Of a DNA stretch of 64,000 bases, positions 26,093-34,945 are shown piece by piece. This DNA is from an uncultured Lachnospiraceae bacterium (GTDB lineage: Bacteria; Bacillota; Clostridia; Lachnospirales; Lachnospiraceae): contig CAMNTQ010000002.1 in the NCBI GenBank assembly GCA_946558695.1, positions 62,001 to 126,000 of the forward strand, in the 5' to 3' direction. Below the pieces are notes generated by a model. The model did no database searches. It worked only from the letters and a program-made list of their open reading frames with translations, and was not told the origin of the DNA. Position numbers and translations under genes: made by a program. Numbering within the stretch: the first letter of the stretch is position 1; every line of letters starts with the position of its first letter.

Positions 26093-26903
26093 AATGATAC
26101 AGGGTACTGAAAAAGAGTTCTTAGATGTATTCAAGCAGCTTTGTTATTCCAGAAGTTCGTGGCAGGTGTGGGCTGACGTGATCAGTGCAATAGCGTGTTC
26201 CCTGAGCAATGCTGCGGATCGGTCGCCAAAACATTTTGAGCAGCGGGAAAAAGAGTACGCACAGTGTATAGAGCGGCTGGGTTCCGTGGAAGCACCGGCA
26301 AAGATACTTGGCACCATAGTAATGGCTTTGGAGAATGACCCTGAGCAGGATTTTCTTGGGAAAATGTACATGAATCTAAACTTGGGGAATCACTGGAAAG
26401 GGCAATTCTTTACGCCCTACAGCATATGCAAGCTGATGTCAGGGATTACTCTGGGGAATGCAGACAAGCAGATTGAAGAGCAAGGGTATATATCGGTCTG
26501 TGATCCGGCCTGCGGTGCAGGGGCAACGTTAATCGCCACTGCAAACACTATGAAAAATTCAAAGTATAACTTCCAAAACCATGTGATATTTGTGGGACAG
26601 GATGTTGACAGGGTAGTCGCGCAGATGTGCTATATCCAGCTTTCCCTGCTTGGGTGTGCCGGATATATCTGTGTCGGGAATACGCTCACCAATCCAATGA
26701 CAGGACATGTGCTGTTTCCGCAGGAAAAGGATGGTCAGGAATTGTGGTATATGCCGATGTTCCAGTCGGAGGTATGGCATTGGCGGAAGATTTTTAACTC
26801 GTTGGGAAGTATGTGTGGAACCGTAACCACGGAAAAAACAGTGGAAAAAGAGCGCTTTTTTATGTTTTTCGATTTCGACAAAAAGGAGGTACCCAATGGA
26901 TAA
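26070..26903 (+). CDS. N-6 adenine DNA methylase-like protein without the NPPY motif
   Basis: The 277-residue protein resembles the HsdM-type core: GQFFTPYSICKLM and the S-adenosylmethionine motif I CDPACGAGATLIA (D145-G151), then VGQDVDRVVAQMCYIQLSLLG. The catalytic motif IV (N/D-PP-Y/F) is not found: the corresponding region reads GNTLTNPMTGH and the protein ends soon after. It may bind the cofactor without methylating, or use a divergent site. The annotated ATG overlaps the previous gene by 23 bases; a TTG at 26076 or ATG at 26094 are possible starts. Confidence 0.7.
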   Translation: MELAKRSEMIQGTEKEFLDVFKQLCYSRSSWQVWADVISAIACSLSNAADRSPKHFEQREKEYAQCIERLGSVEAPAKILGTIVMALENDPEQDFLGKMYMNLNLGNHWKGQFFTPYSICKLMSGITLGNADKQIEEQGYISVCDPACGAGATLIATANTMKNSKYNFQNHVIFVGQDVDRVVAQMCYIQLSLLGCAGYICVGNTLTNPMTGHVLFPQEKDGQELWYMPMFQSEVWHWRKIFNSLGSMCGTVTTEKTVEKERFFMFFDFDKKEVPNG

Positions 26904-27942
26904 AGAAAAGATTGGTGGAAACGGAGTATCGGAACAGAACAAAGAAGCACTGCAGTCTGAAACATGGAAAGAAGTACGGAAAATTATGAAAACTGAAATC
27001 ATGCATTTTAAAGACATACCGGAAATTTTAGATTTTGAAGCGGTGAAAGTAAGCAAAAATGACGGTGCTTACGGAATCATGTGGGGGCGGCTGGTTTGTG
27101 ACTATTTGGGGACGGCATATTTCGGGAGAACTGCGGCGGCTGAGGTCGTTTCGGAGGGCGTTACATATAAAGTCCTGAAGCGTGGAGAGGTAACCGCATT
27201 CTATGATGCAGATGGGAATACGCTTTTTGATGTGGAAAATAAGAGGCTTGATAGGGAATATGAACGGCTGATGGAGAACGGCACCGTGAAGCAGGAGAAG
27301 AATGAAAGATCCGATAGTCCCTGTCCTAATGCGGGGGAAGCTGCGGAAACGGATGGAGACAAAGAAAGTGTTGCCGGGGATGCTCCCGAAGATAAGGCAG
27401 ATGATAAAGCCGGTGATGGGCTGACCAAGGCTGCTGACACGGCAAAAAAGATCTCTGCAAAGCAGGCGGCAAAGGAAAAACTGAAGAAAGAACTGAAAGG
27501 CGACAAAGATAAGAGTTTTGCAGAGCCCGTGATCGGATATCTGCTTGGACGGTGTGCAGAGGATGAAGGCCTTTCCCAGGATGTGGTGCAGGAACAAAAG
27601 ACTTGGAAGAAATGTGTTGATTATATCTATGAACGGGCCAGAAAACAGGCGGTCGGCAATAAGGCGACTATCCGTGATGATGTAGTCTATGAATGGGCCG
27701 AAGACTATTATCACAAAGATGATAAGGTTGAGGAAGAACAGAAAGACGGGAAAGAGGCAGAGAGAAAAGAAAAGCAGAAAAAAGCGGTGGCTGAGAGGGC
27801 GGCTAGATCGAAAAAGAATCCGGCTAAGGCAACTCCGACACCGGAAAAGAAAGAGGACAAGCTGAAAGAGCAGTCCAAATCGAAGAAAAATAATAAGAAC
27901 ATGGAGGGACAGCTTGATATGTTCTCCATGATGGGAATGTAG
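26896..27942 (+). CDS. PcfK-like / AcrIIA9-family protein
   Basis: The 348-residue protein has an N-terminal globular part (about 30-130, with YGIMWGRLVCDYLGTAYFG), a charged Ala/Asp/Lys linker, and a PcfK-like domain (about 205-280) with FAEPVIGYLLGRCAEDEGL and TWKKCVDYIYERARKQA. The tail is a Lys/Glu-rich disordered stretch ending QLDMFSMMGM. PcfK-like proteins sit beside PcfJ on conjugative plasmid pCF10, and the same Pfam family includes the Cas9 inhibitor AcrIIA9. Here too the next gene is PcfJ-like. Whether this copy inhibits Cas9 cannot be told from sequence. Confidence 0.65.
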   Translation: MDKEKIGGNGVSEQNKEALQSETWKEVRKIMKTEIMHFKDIPEILDFEAVKVSKNDGAYGIMWGRLVCDYLGTAYFGRTAAAEVVSEGVTYKVLKRGEVTAFYDADGNTLFDVENKRLDREYERLMENGTVKQEKNERSDSPCPNAGEAAETDGDKESVAGDAPEDKADDKAGDGLTKAADTAKKISAKQAAKEKLKKELKGDKDKSFAEPVIGYLLGRCAEDEGLSQDVVQEQKTWKKCVDYIYERARKQAVGNKATIRDDVVYEWAEDYYHKDDKVEEEQKDGKEAERKEKQKKAVAERAARSKKNPAKATPTPEKKEDKLKEQSKSKKNNKNMEGQLDMFSMMGM

Positions 27943-27954
27943 GGGGTGTAGAGT

Positions 27955-30150
27955 TTGGATAAGCGGAAATTATCAAAAATACCGAGAGATCCGGCAACCC
28001 CGGACATGATCAGAATCGCAAAGCGTTTGGGCGGCATGACGCATATAATGACGGCCAGACTGCTTGAAGATGAAAAAATACTGCAACTGACTTTCTACGA
28101 GATCAGTAAGCTCAAACAAGGAAAGTCAGAAGCAGCATTCAGGACATTTCTGTCTGACAGTGATTATATCACGCAGGATCTGAAGGTGTCAAAGGTTAAA
28201 TGGCTGACAGCGGCATTTGACGGTATGTGGGATTTTTCATTGTTAGATTATGTATGGGATTCCGAAAAGGGAAAAAGCTCATGGAAGGAAAATGTATTTA
28301 TCTGGTCTGGGGAAGAAAAGGAGCTTATGGAGGATTTTTTCAGCCAGTATAGCAATCCGGAAGATAGGCATAAGCCTTGGGATGCCATACGCCGTTTCCA
28401 GGATGTGGTTAAAGGAAAGCGCCTGTCTGCAAGACATAAAAAAGAAACGGACAGGATTGATGCGGTGATGGAGCCGATCAAGGATGCGCCAACAGGATTT
28501 TTTGACTGGGTATGGGAATGCGGAATGAGCTTTAGCCGGTATCTTATCTACAAAGAGGAGAAGAAAGGAACGGCAGTATGCGAATGTACACATTGTAAGA
28601 ATATTGGTGTAGTAAACAGAAAAGAGGTCCGTCTCCGGAATAACGAAAAAGGAATCTGTCCTTTCTGCGGCAGTAGGATAACGATAAAGGCAAAAGGGCG
28701 GATGCCGGCACAGATATTTGATGAAAGATGGTTCCTGTATGTGGATCCTACGCAGGACGGATTTGTCCTCCGGTACTTTAAGGCAAACAGACGCATCCGG
28801 AGCGACAGTTATGTAGATGCACTTATAAACAAAGACAGGATTGAGCAGGATGTGCATGAATACAGCAGGTCAATCTACACATTTCCTAATGGGAAGCCTA
28901 AGTGTGTGTCCTATGAATGGGGCGTGTATAAACAACAGGGTTTGCCGAGATGGTGTCCGGATAGTGGCCGGATAGCCTGCATGGAATGTATTTTATATCC
29001 GGGTAATCTCCCACAGGCATGGGCGCATACACCCATGAAATACTCTGCGTTGGAAGTGCTGTCTGCGAACATTCCGACGGTGTCAATATGCTATGAGGAT
29101 GCGATGAAGACATATTTGGATTTCCCGAAGTTGGAGTGGCTATGCAAAATGGGGCTGAATAACCTGGTCAGAAACATCATAAGCGGCAAAAACTATTATG
29201 GCAGTATGGTAGGCAAAGTGAATTACAAAGGAAAAACTATTTATGAGATTTTGGGGCTTACAAAAGTTAATACCAGGGTATTGCAGGCAGTGGACGGAAA
29301 CAATTATGTGCTGAGATTATTACAGGTGTCACAACAGATTGGCCTTCAGTTTAAGCCTGAGCAGCTGCAGAAATATTATGAAACATTTGAGTGCAACACA
29401 GAACTTTTAAAGCAGGCAAACCGCAAGGTCTCACTTCACAAGCTGGTGAAATATATTACGAAAGAAAGTGAGCGCTATCCGCTGGGAGATAACGGTGCAT
29501 GCTGGCAATGTGCTTATATGAGATACAAAGAGCGGGAGGATCCCCGGGTTGAACGAAAACGGAATATGGCAAAAGACTGGTTGGAGTATCTTGGCTGGTG
29601 TAAGGAACTGAAATATGACCTGGACAATATGTTTATTTATATGCCGACCAATTTCAAAAAGGTACATGACCGGACAGCTAAAGAATATCAGCAATTGCGG
29701 GACAGGAAAGCCGCGGCGGAAAAGAAGCGCAGGGAACGCGAGGCGAAGAGGAATATGGAGCAGACGAGGAAAGCTTTAGAAGAAATCCTCAAGACAAATG
29801 ATGGAGCGGATGCTTTTTCCATTAAGGGAAAGGGGCTGGTGCTAGTGGTTCCAAAGACCGCAGATGATATCCGGACTGAAGGCGAAAAACTGCATCATTG
29901 CGTTGGAGGCTATGTAGATAGGGTTGCCAAAGGGGAGACAAACATTTTCTTCGTCAGAAAAGCGGATAGACCAGATGAACCGTACTTTACATTGGAATGG
30001 AAAAACAATGATGTTTTCCAATGCCGTGGCCTTCATAACTGTGATATGACACCTGAGGTAAAGGCGTTTACGCAGGCATTCAAAAAGAAAATGTTGGATA
30101 GTATAAGAAAAGGCCAGAGGAAAAAGGAGGGTGCGGTTAATGCCAGATAA
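27955..30150 (+). CDS. PcfJ-like protein
   Basis: The 731-residue product starts at TTG 27955 after AGGGGGTGTAGAG. A central zinc-ribbon (CECTHCKNIGVVN...GICPFCGSRI) lies near residues 200-240. The C-terminal 130 residues carry the PcfJ signature: GEKLHHCVGGYVDRVAKGET, then FFVRKADRPDEPYFTLEWKN and FQCRGLHNCD. PcfJ proteins are found with PcfK on conjugative plasmids and phages; their biochemical role is not established. Adjacent order PcfK-PcfJ supports both calls. Confidence 0.8.
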   Translation: MDKRKLSKIPRDPATPDMIRIAKRLGGMTHIMTARLLEDEKILQLTFYEISKLKQGKSEAAFRTFLSDSDYITQDLKVSKVKWLTAAFDGMWDFSLLDYVWDSEKGKSSWKENVFIWSGEEKELMEDFFSQYSNPEDRHKPWDAIRRFQDVVKGKRLSARHKKETDRIDAVMEPIKDAPTGFFDWVWECGMSFSRYLIYKEEKKGTAVCECTHCKNIGVVNRKEVRLRNNEKGICPFCGSRITIKAKGRMPAQIFDERWFLYVDPTQDGFVLRYFKANRRIRSDSYVDALINKDRIEQDVHEYSRSIYTFPNGKPKCVSYEWGVYKQQGLPRWCPDSGRIACMECILYPGNLPQAWAHTPMKYSALEVLSANIPTVSICYEDAMKTYLDFPKLEWLCKMGLNNLVRNIISGKNYYGSMVGKVNYKGKTIYEILGLTKVNTRVLQAVDGNNYVLRLLQVSQQIGLQFKPEQLQKYYETFECNTELLKQANRKVSLHKLVKYITKESERYPLGDNGACWQCAYMRYKEREDPRVERKRNMAKDWLEYLGWCKELKYDLDNMFIYMPTNFKKVHDRTAKEYQQLRDRKAAAEKKRREREAKRNMEQTRKALEEILKTNDGADAFSIKGKGLVLVVPKTADDIRTEGEKLHHCVGGYVDRVAKGETNIFFVRKADRPDEPYFTLEWKNNDVFQCRGLHNCDMTPEVKAFTQAFKKKMLDSIRKGQRKKEGAVNAR

Positions 30151-30322
30151 GACAAAGCATAAAATAAAGAATCTGCTCCAGAAGCTGAATGATGAAGATA
30201 GGAGTACGCTTTGTTGCCTTCTGATTAAATCAGGATATGCGGTAAGAATAGGTAAAGAACGTCCAGAAGGCAAAAGGCAGACAATGTACTTTGTGGAATA
30301 TTGGGAGGAAGACGGATGTTAA
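30140..30322 (+). CDS. Small phage protein, unknown
   Basis: The 60-residue product starts at ATG 30140 after AAGGAGGGTGCGGTTA, overlapping the end of the PcfJ-like gene by 11 bases. It has a basic helix (KTKHKIKNLLQKL) and a strand pair with SGYAVRIGKERPEGKRQ. No family is recognised. Confidence 0.5.
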   Translation: MPDKTKHKIKNLLQKLNDEDRSTLCCLLIKSGYAVRIGKERPEGKRQTMYFVEYWEEDGC

Positions 30323-30615
30323 AAAAAATAATGAAAAAATCGGCGCCGCTTAAAAGCATAGCCAGAAAACCTGTGTCTAAGATTGAAACATATTTGAAAT
30401 TCGGTTTCGTCATAACGGAGATAGAACGGTACTATTGCCCCAGATGTGGACACAGTTTGAATGTAGGTCCTGATTACCAATGCAGATACTGCAGTCAGTG
30501 TGGACAGCGTCTCACATTTGACGGAATTACATGGAAAGAAGAGAAAGATTTGAGATGCGTGCCGTATGGGCAAAGGGGGAATATATGTGAATCGATCGAA
30601 AATAGAATGGTGTGA
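30316..30615 (+). CDS. Zinc-ribbon phage protein
   Basis: The start ATG 30316 follows GGAGGAAGACGG (99 residues). A basic N-terminus is followed by a four-Cys-plus ribbon: YYCPRCGHSLNV and CRYCSQCGQRL. The 3' end overlaps the DUF5131 gene by 29 bases. It is a likely nucleic-acid or protein adaptor; function unknown. Confidence 0.55.
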   Translation: MLKKIMKKSAPLKSIARKPVSKIETYLKFGFVITEIERYYCPRCGHSLNVGPDYQCRYCSQCGQRLTFDGITWKEEKDLRCVPYGQRGNICESIENRMV

Positions 30616-31633
30616 TCATACATGGAATCCGATCACGGGGTGTCGGCATAATTGTCCCTACTGTTATGCAAGAAGAATGACGGCCAGATTTGCCGGTGAT
30701 ATACGGCTGAATAAGATGGCGAAAAAGGATTATTCAACTGTACCGGCCGCAGACGGGGGAGAAGATATATACGTACTGAACAAGCCGATGATGAATGAGA
30801 CGGAGAATGCCTTAGTATATCCATTTGGATTCGAGCCGACTCTACATAGATACAGAATGAACGTTCTGGATAAATTGAAAATGGGAAATAACATTTTTGT
30901 AGGTGCTATGGCAGATATATTTGGGGCGTGGGTTCCGGATGAATGGATAAGAGAAGTGATCGGATACTGCGTGGAGCATCCCACACACAACTATCTGTTT
31001 CTTACCAAAAATCCAAAGAGATATATGCAGTATGGTGTACCGGCTGGACTTGAAAATATCTGGTATGGAACCAGCGTGACAAGGGAAGCAGAAATAGAGA
31101 AGCTAGATTACCTTCCAGAGCATTGTCGGACATTCGTTAGTATAGAGCCGATCTTGGAGAATATACGGCCGATAGAGAACAGAAAGTCATTAGAAGACAT
31201 TGATTGGATTATTTTAGGGGCTGAAACAGGCAGGATAAAAGAGCGCGTCATTCCGGAATGGGATTGGATTAAGGAAATTGTTCTGGAGGCGGATAGTCTG
31301 GGGATACCGGTATTTATGAAAGAGAGTCTTGCAGGGGTTGTCGGTGAGGGGAATATGCGCCGAGAATTTCCGTACCAGCTCCAACGATCGGCTATCAGCG
31401 AAAAGATGGAGAAAAAGCTTTATGGAGATTGCGCCGTCTGCAATTCGCATCTGAAAAAAGGAGAAATGATTACATTGCTTGCCAGATCAAGAAGAGGCGA
31501 ACAGCCAAAGCAGTTTGGATTTATGTGCAAAGACTGTTTCAAACGATTTTGTGAAGATCTTAATCTGGATCTCCCAGAACTGATAGGGCTGGCAGAAAGC
31601 ATTACGATCGGTTCTGGTGAAGGTGATGGCTAA
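30587..31633 (+). CDS. DUF5131 (phage Gp37/Gp68-like) radical-SAM-like protein
   Basis: The start GTG 30587 follows AAGGGGGAATATA and gives MNRSKIEWCDHTWNPITG, the standard beginning of this family (348 residues). The C-x3-C-x2-C cluster motif is C19-C23-C26 (CRHNCPYC), and later FVGAMADIFG, FLTKNPKRY and WIILGAETG are the conserved family strands. The last 80 residues add a Cys-x2-Cys pair set (CAVCNSHLKKGE, CKDCFKRFC). Radical SAM chemistry is inferred from the motif; the substrate is unknown. Common in phages and islands. Confidence 0.88.
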   Translation: MNRSKIEWCDHTWNPITGCRHNCPYCYARRMTARFAGDIRLNKMAKKDYSTVPAADGGEDIYVLNKPMMNETENALVYPFGFEPTLHRYRMNVLDKLKMGNNIFVGAMADIFGAWVPDEWIREVIGYCVEHPTHNYLFLTKNPKRYMQYGVPAGLENIWYGTSVTREAEIEKLDYLPEHCRTFVSIEPILENIRPIENRKSLEDIDWIILGAETGRIKERVIPEWDWIKEIVLEADSLGIPVFMKESLAGVVGEGNMRREFPYQLQRSAISEKMEKKLYGDCAVCNSHLKKGEMITLLARSRRGEQPKQFGFMCKDCFKRFCEDLNLDLPELIGLAESITIGSGEGDG

Positions 31634-32012
31634 ATGGAATAGAAACGGAGAAGGATATGCGGATATGACTGCTGGCATAGCCATACAGAATATATCAAGA
31701 GAAGAAAGGAAGAACGCTATGGCGAAGAAAAGAAGCTGCAGACGCACTACAGATGAAAACATCATCCATGATAAGGCGGTAAAGATGCGTAAAATGACAG
31801 ATGAACAGCTCGTGCATTATGTTGAGGATCGTGTGGAGAAGGCAAGGAGCGAAGGATTTAACCGGGGGAAGGAACAGGCGCCGAAACCGAAACCGGTAAA
31901 TATTGAAAAAATCCTTGGAGAAATTGGGATGATCCGTGGTATTGGGACAGCAAAGCTGCTTAGCATCGGCGCTGTCCTTGGCAAATATCTGGAGGTACAG
32001 GAGAATGCCTGA
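31626..32012 (+). CDS. Unknown small phage protein before RecU
   Basis: The start ATG 31626 overlaps the preceding stop by 8 bases (128 residues). The N-terminus MAKWNRNGEGYADMTAGIAI is a recurring leader of phage proteins. A second start at ATG 31720 (MAKKRSCRRTTD) follows GAAGGAA-like bases and could be the real one. The C-terminal half has EKARSEGFNRGKEQ and IRGIGTAKLLSIG. No known domain. Confidence 0.5.
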   Translation: MAKWNRNGEGYADMTAGIAIQNISREERKNAMAKKRSCRRTTDENIIHDKAVKMRKMTDEQLVHYVEDRVEKARSEGFNRGKEQAPKPKPVNIEKILGEIGMIRGIGTAKLLSIGAVLGKYLEVQENA

Positions 32013-32559
32013 TCCAAGACGGCAGATAATCGGAAGACGGAGCAAAGAATCCGGGGAGACTTTTGAACGCTGGCTGTCAAATGCCTGTGAGTTTTATTTG
32101 CGGAATGGATGGGCGCATATAGAAAAGACACCGGAACCGTTTCATATTACCGGTAAAGATAAGAATGGGGTGGTTCGGGGATATTATGAGAAAAAAGGCC
32201 AGCCGGATTACAAAGGGGTGCTGTGTGACGGCACAGGCATCATGTTTGAGGCGAAGCACACAGATTCCGACAGAATAAACCAGAACGTGGTCACGGATAC
32301 CCAGTGGAAGAGCCTTGATATTTATGAACGGTTCGAGGCACATTGTTATGTGATGGTTTCGCTGGGGCTGGTCAAATTTTACCGGGTTCCCTGGAAGATA
32401 TGGAAGCAGATGAAGGAACTGTTTGGCCATAAGTTTATGACGGAGCAGGAATTGGAGCCGTACCGCTTGCCGGAAAGGCAATGTACGATCCTCATTTTGG
32501 AAGGAGTTGAGTTAAAGGATGAAAATACAGAAAACAGAGTTGGCGCAGAAGCTGAATAA
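32005..32559 (+). CDS. RecU-like Holliday junction resolvase
   Basis: The start ATG 32005 follows TGGAGGTACAGGAGA and overlaps the previous stop (184 residues, normal for RecU). The PD-(D/E)xK nuclease core is visible: GQPDYKGVL followed by IMFEAKHTDSDRI, then NVVTDTQWKSLDIYE. It should cut four-way junctions made by phage recombination, in line with the SbcD-SbcC enzyme upstream. Its end overlaps the clamp gene by 41 bases. Confidence 0.85.
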   Translation: MPDPRRQIIGRRSKESGETFERWLSNACEFYLRNGWAHIEKTPEPFHITGKDKNGVVRGYYEKKGQPDYKGVLCDGTGIMFEAKHTDSDRINQNVVTDTQWKSLDIYERFEAHCYVMVSLGLVKFYRVPWKIWKQMKELFGHKFMTEQELEPYRLPERQCTILILEGVELKDENTENRVGAEAE

Positions 32560-33568
32560 GATCAAAAGTGTAGTGCCGAAGAAAACCACACAGGCGGTCT
32601 TACAGGGCATTTTGGTGAAGGACGGTTATTTAATAGCTAACAACATGGAAATGACCGTCAAGGCGAAAATAGGGGGCACTGAGGGTGAATCATTCATCAT
32701 CCCGGAGCGGGCATTTGATCTGATAAACAATCTGCCGGATGGGGAAATGGAAATTGCGCCAACAGCCAAAAATACTATCACGATCAAAGCGGACAAGATC
32801 AAGAATAAGTACCAGACGTTGGATGTGGAACTCTTCCCGGTAACTGCAGTGCAGGAAGAAGGGAATGAACTGACAATCAAAGCGGATATGCTTTTAGAAT
32901 CCGTAAGACGTGTTGCGTATGCGGTCCCGGCACAGGGGCAGAATGTCGTAATGATGGCCATGTGCCTGCAGGCCACAGACGGGCAGCTGAATTTTGTTGG
33001 GCTGGATGGGCATGTGTTGGCATGGGACAGGGTAGATTATGAGGGCGAGTTTGAGCTGCTGATACCTAAAAATACAGTAGAAAAATTGAAATCCCTAGGT
33101 CTTTCTGGGGAAGTACAGATTAAGCATAACAAGTTGGGCGCAGTATTCGCCACAGAGGATTTTGAAATTTATACAAGGCTTATTGAGGGAGAATATTTTA
33201 AGTACAGGTCTATGTTTAAGGAACTCCCGATACATACGGTTGTGTCAAGGTCAGATCTTCTGGATGCCATGGTAAGGGCAAAAATGTGTACGGAAGAAAA
33301 ATGCCCGGTTCGGTTCGAAATGTCGGGGAATACACTCAGCCTGAGCATTAAGGACAAAATGACAGATTATAACGAAACGGTGGAATTGCAGGAGGAAATG
33401 CCAAAAGAGCTGACAATAGGCTTTGATGCCCGCCTGGTATTGGAAACATTGAAAGCATTTGACTGTGATAATGTCGGGCTTTCCCTGGAAGGACCGAAGA
33501 TGCCTATGATTGTTGAAGCTGAAGACAGCGATTTCAGAACCATTGTTTTGCCTGTCAATCTTGGATAG
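32519..33568 (+). CDS. Phage-encoded DNA polymerase III beta sliding clamp
   Basis: The 349-residue protein has the three-domain repeat of DnaN: MKIQKTELAQKLNKIKSVVPKK and VLQGILVKDGYLIANN in domain I, LLESVRRVAYAVPAQGQ and ATDGQLNFVGLDGH in domain II, and the C-terminal PMIVEAEDSDFRTIVLPV close to the usual clamp tail. It probably tethers a replicative polymerase to phage DNA. The window shows no phage DNA polymerase, so it may recruit the host enzyme or act with an unseen partner. It begins 41 bases inside recU. Confidence 0.88.
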   Translation: MKIQKTELAQKLNKIKSVVPKKTTQAVLQGILVKDGYLIANNMEMTVKAKIGGTEGESFIIPERAFDLINNLPDGEMEIAPTAKNTITIKADKIKNKYQTLDVELFPVTAVQEEGNELTIKADMLLESVRRVAYAVPAQGQNVVMMAMCLQATDGQLNFVGLDGHVLAWDRVDYEGEFELLIPKNTVEKLKSLGLSGEVQIKHNKLGAVFATEDFEIYTRLIEGEYFKYRSMFKELPIHTVVSRSDLLDAMVRAKMCTEEKCPVRFEMSGNTLSLSIKDKMTDYNETVELQEEMPKELTIGFDARLVLETLKAFDCDNVGLSLEGPKMPMIVEAEDSDFRTIVLPVNLG

Positions 33569-33614
33569 GGAGCATTCCTTTTGGTCAAGGATTGATATAT
33601 CACGGAATAAAACA

Positions 33615-33635
33615 GGGCGGCAGGCTCCGCCGCCC
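33615..33635 (+). repeat. GC-rich hairpin between the clamp gene and the next
   Basis: GGGCGGC (33615-33621) and GCCGCCC (33629-33635) form a perfect 7-bp stem with a 7-base loop. No T-tract follows; a ribosome site begins four bases later, so it may tune translation or mRNA stability. Confidence 0.5.
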
Positions 33636-33650
33636 GGAAAGGAGCAACAT

Positions 33651-33875
33651 ATGAAAATTGAAAATCTGGAAAAGGCAAATGAGATTCAAAAAAGGATGAA
33701 GGAATTAGAAAAAGCAAAAGCGTGGATGGAGGATGCAGACAGGAATGTTTACATATTGGCAGCTGGATGCACAATGAATGAATCAATAAAGATAAATTCA
33801 GATGGACGAGCGTTGCTTTATGGTCTTATTCTTGGAGAACATCTGCGGTTGCAGAAAGAGTTTGAAAAATTGTAG
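33651..33875 (+). CDS. Small coiled phage protein, unknown
   Basis: The start ATG 33651 follows GAAAGGAGCAACAT (74 residues). The N-terminal half is a helix rich in Glu/Lys (MKIENLEKANEIQKRMKEL), and the rest ends in a helix with GEHLRLQKEFEKL. No motif is recognised. Confidence 0.55.
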   Translation: MKIENLEKANEIQKRMKELEKAKAWMEDADRNVYILAAGCTMNESIKINSDGRALLYGLILGEHLRLQKEFEKL

Positions 33876-33884
33876 GGAGCAATC

Positions 33885-34709
33885 ATGAAAGCAGTAGCAA
33901 AGTATCCAGGGAGTAAGTGGAGCTTAGCGTCATGGATTATCAGTTTTTTCCCAGAACATCACAGTTACCTGGAGCCGTTCTTCGGCAGCGGCGCGGTGTT
34001 ATTCAACAAACCCAGGAGTCATATAGAAACTGTGAATGATCTGGACGGCAACGTGGTTAATTTGTTTGACTGGATCCGGAAAGATCCGGAGCGTTTGGCA
34101 TATGAAATTTACTGGACGCCATACTCCAGACAGGTTTATGAGGATGCATTTTCCGGAATACCAGAAGACAGCTTGGAGTGTGCGGTAAATTTTTATATCC
34201 GTCTGAATATGGGGCATGGTTTTCGCACGACTGGGGAAAAGGTAGGCTGGAAGAATGATGTGCAGGGGCGGGAACGCTCTTATGCATCGCAAGACTGGTG
34301 CAATCTTCCGGAAAAGATTATGCAGGCAGCCGAACGGCTCAGAGGAGTTCAGATCGAGAACCGGCCAGCGGTAGATTTGATTCCGAGATTCAATTTTGAG
34401 AATGTTCTGATTTACTGCGATCCACCCTATATGCTGGATACCCGGCATGGAAAGCAGTATCGATATGAGATGGATGTTAGAGACCATGAGAGCTTGCTTA
34501 CGCTCCTGCTGGAGCATAAAGGACCGGTAATTATCAGCGGATATGAAACAGAGTTGTATAACAGTATGCTTGTTGGGTGGAACCGTTACGAAACAACGGC
34601 ATATTCACAGGTATGCTCCAAGAAAAAAGAAGCTATCTGGATGAATTGCAGTCCACCCGCAAAGCAAATGTCATTTGAAGATTATGGAGGTATGCTATGG
34701 AAAGATTAA
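33885..34709 (+). CDS. D12-class DNA adenine methyltransferase (Dam-like)
   Basis: The 274-residue protein has the D12 order: motif X and I, KYPGSKWSLASWI and EPFFGSGAVLFNK, and catalytic motif IV YCDPPYMLDTR around residue 183. It should methylate adenine-N6 in phage DNA, which may protect it from host restriction. It starts 9 bases after the preceding gene and overlaps the next by 13. Confidence 0.92.
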   Translation: MKAVAKYPGSKWSLASWIISFFPEHHSYLEPFFGSGAVLFNKPRSHIETVNDLDGNVVNLFDWIRKDPERLAYEIYWTPYSRQVYEDAFSGIPEDSLECAVNFYIRLNMGHGFRTTGEKVGWKNDVQGRERSYASQDWCNLPEKIMQAAERLRGVQIENRPAVDLIPRFNFENVLIYCDPPYMLDTRHGKQYRYEMDVRDHESLLTLLLEHKGPVIISGYETELYNSMLVGWNRYETTAYSQVCSKKKEAIWMNCSPPAKQMSFEDYGGMLWKD

Positions 34710-34945
34710 CAGATGTTTACAAGGGGCGGTATGGAATTAAAACGCCGGAAGGGATTATGCCAGCCTATGAGATGGCATCAGGAAATAAGACAGCGGAATC
34801 TGTAATTGATTTCCAGAAGGGGATTGACAGGTTAGCGGACTATGAAAACACAGGGCTTATGCCTGAGCAGATAATTGAAATAGATTATCTGTATGCTGAG
34901 AAGTGCCGGGAAGTGGCAATGCTGAGAGGGGGATTGAAGAAATGA
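34697..34945 (+). CDS. Small phage protein, unknown
   Basis: The 82-residue product has a strand-rich N-terminus (MERLTDVYKGRYGIKTPEGI) and a helical C-terminus with IDRLADYENTGLMPEQI. This ERLAxYENTGLxPEEI-like motif recurs in phage proteins of Lachnospiraceae without a known function. It overlaps the methylase end and its TGA overlaps the next ATG. Confidence 0.55.
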   Translation: MERLTDVYKGRYGIKTPEGIMPAYEMASGNKTAESVIDFQKGIDRLADYENTGLMPEQIIEIDYLYAEKCREVAMLRGGLKK

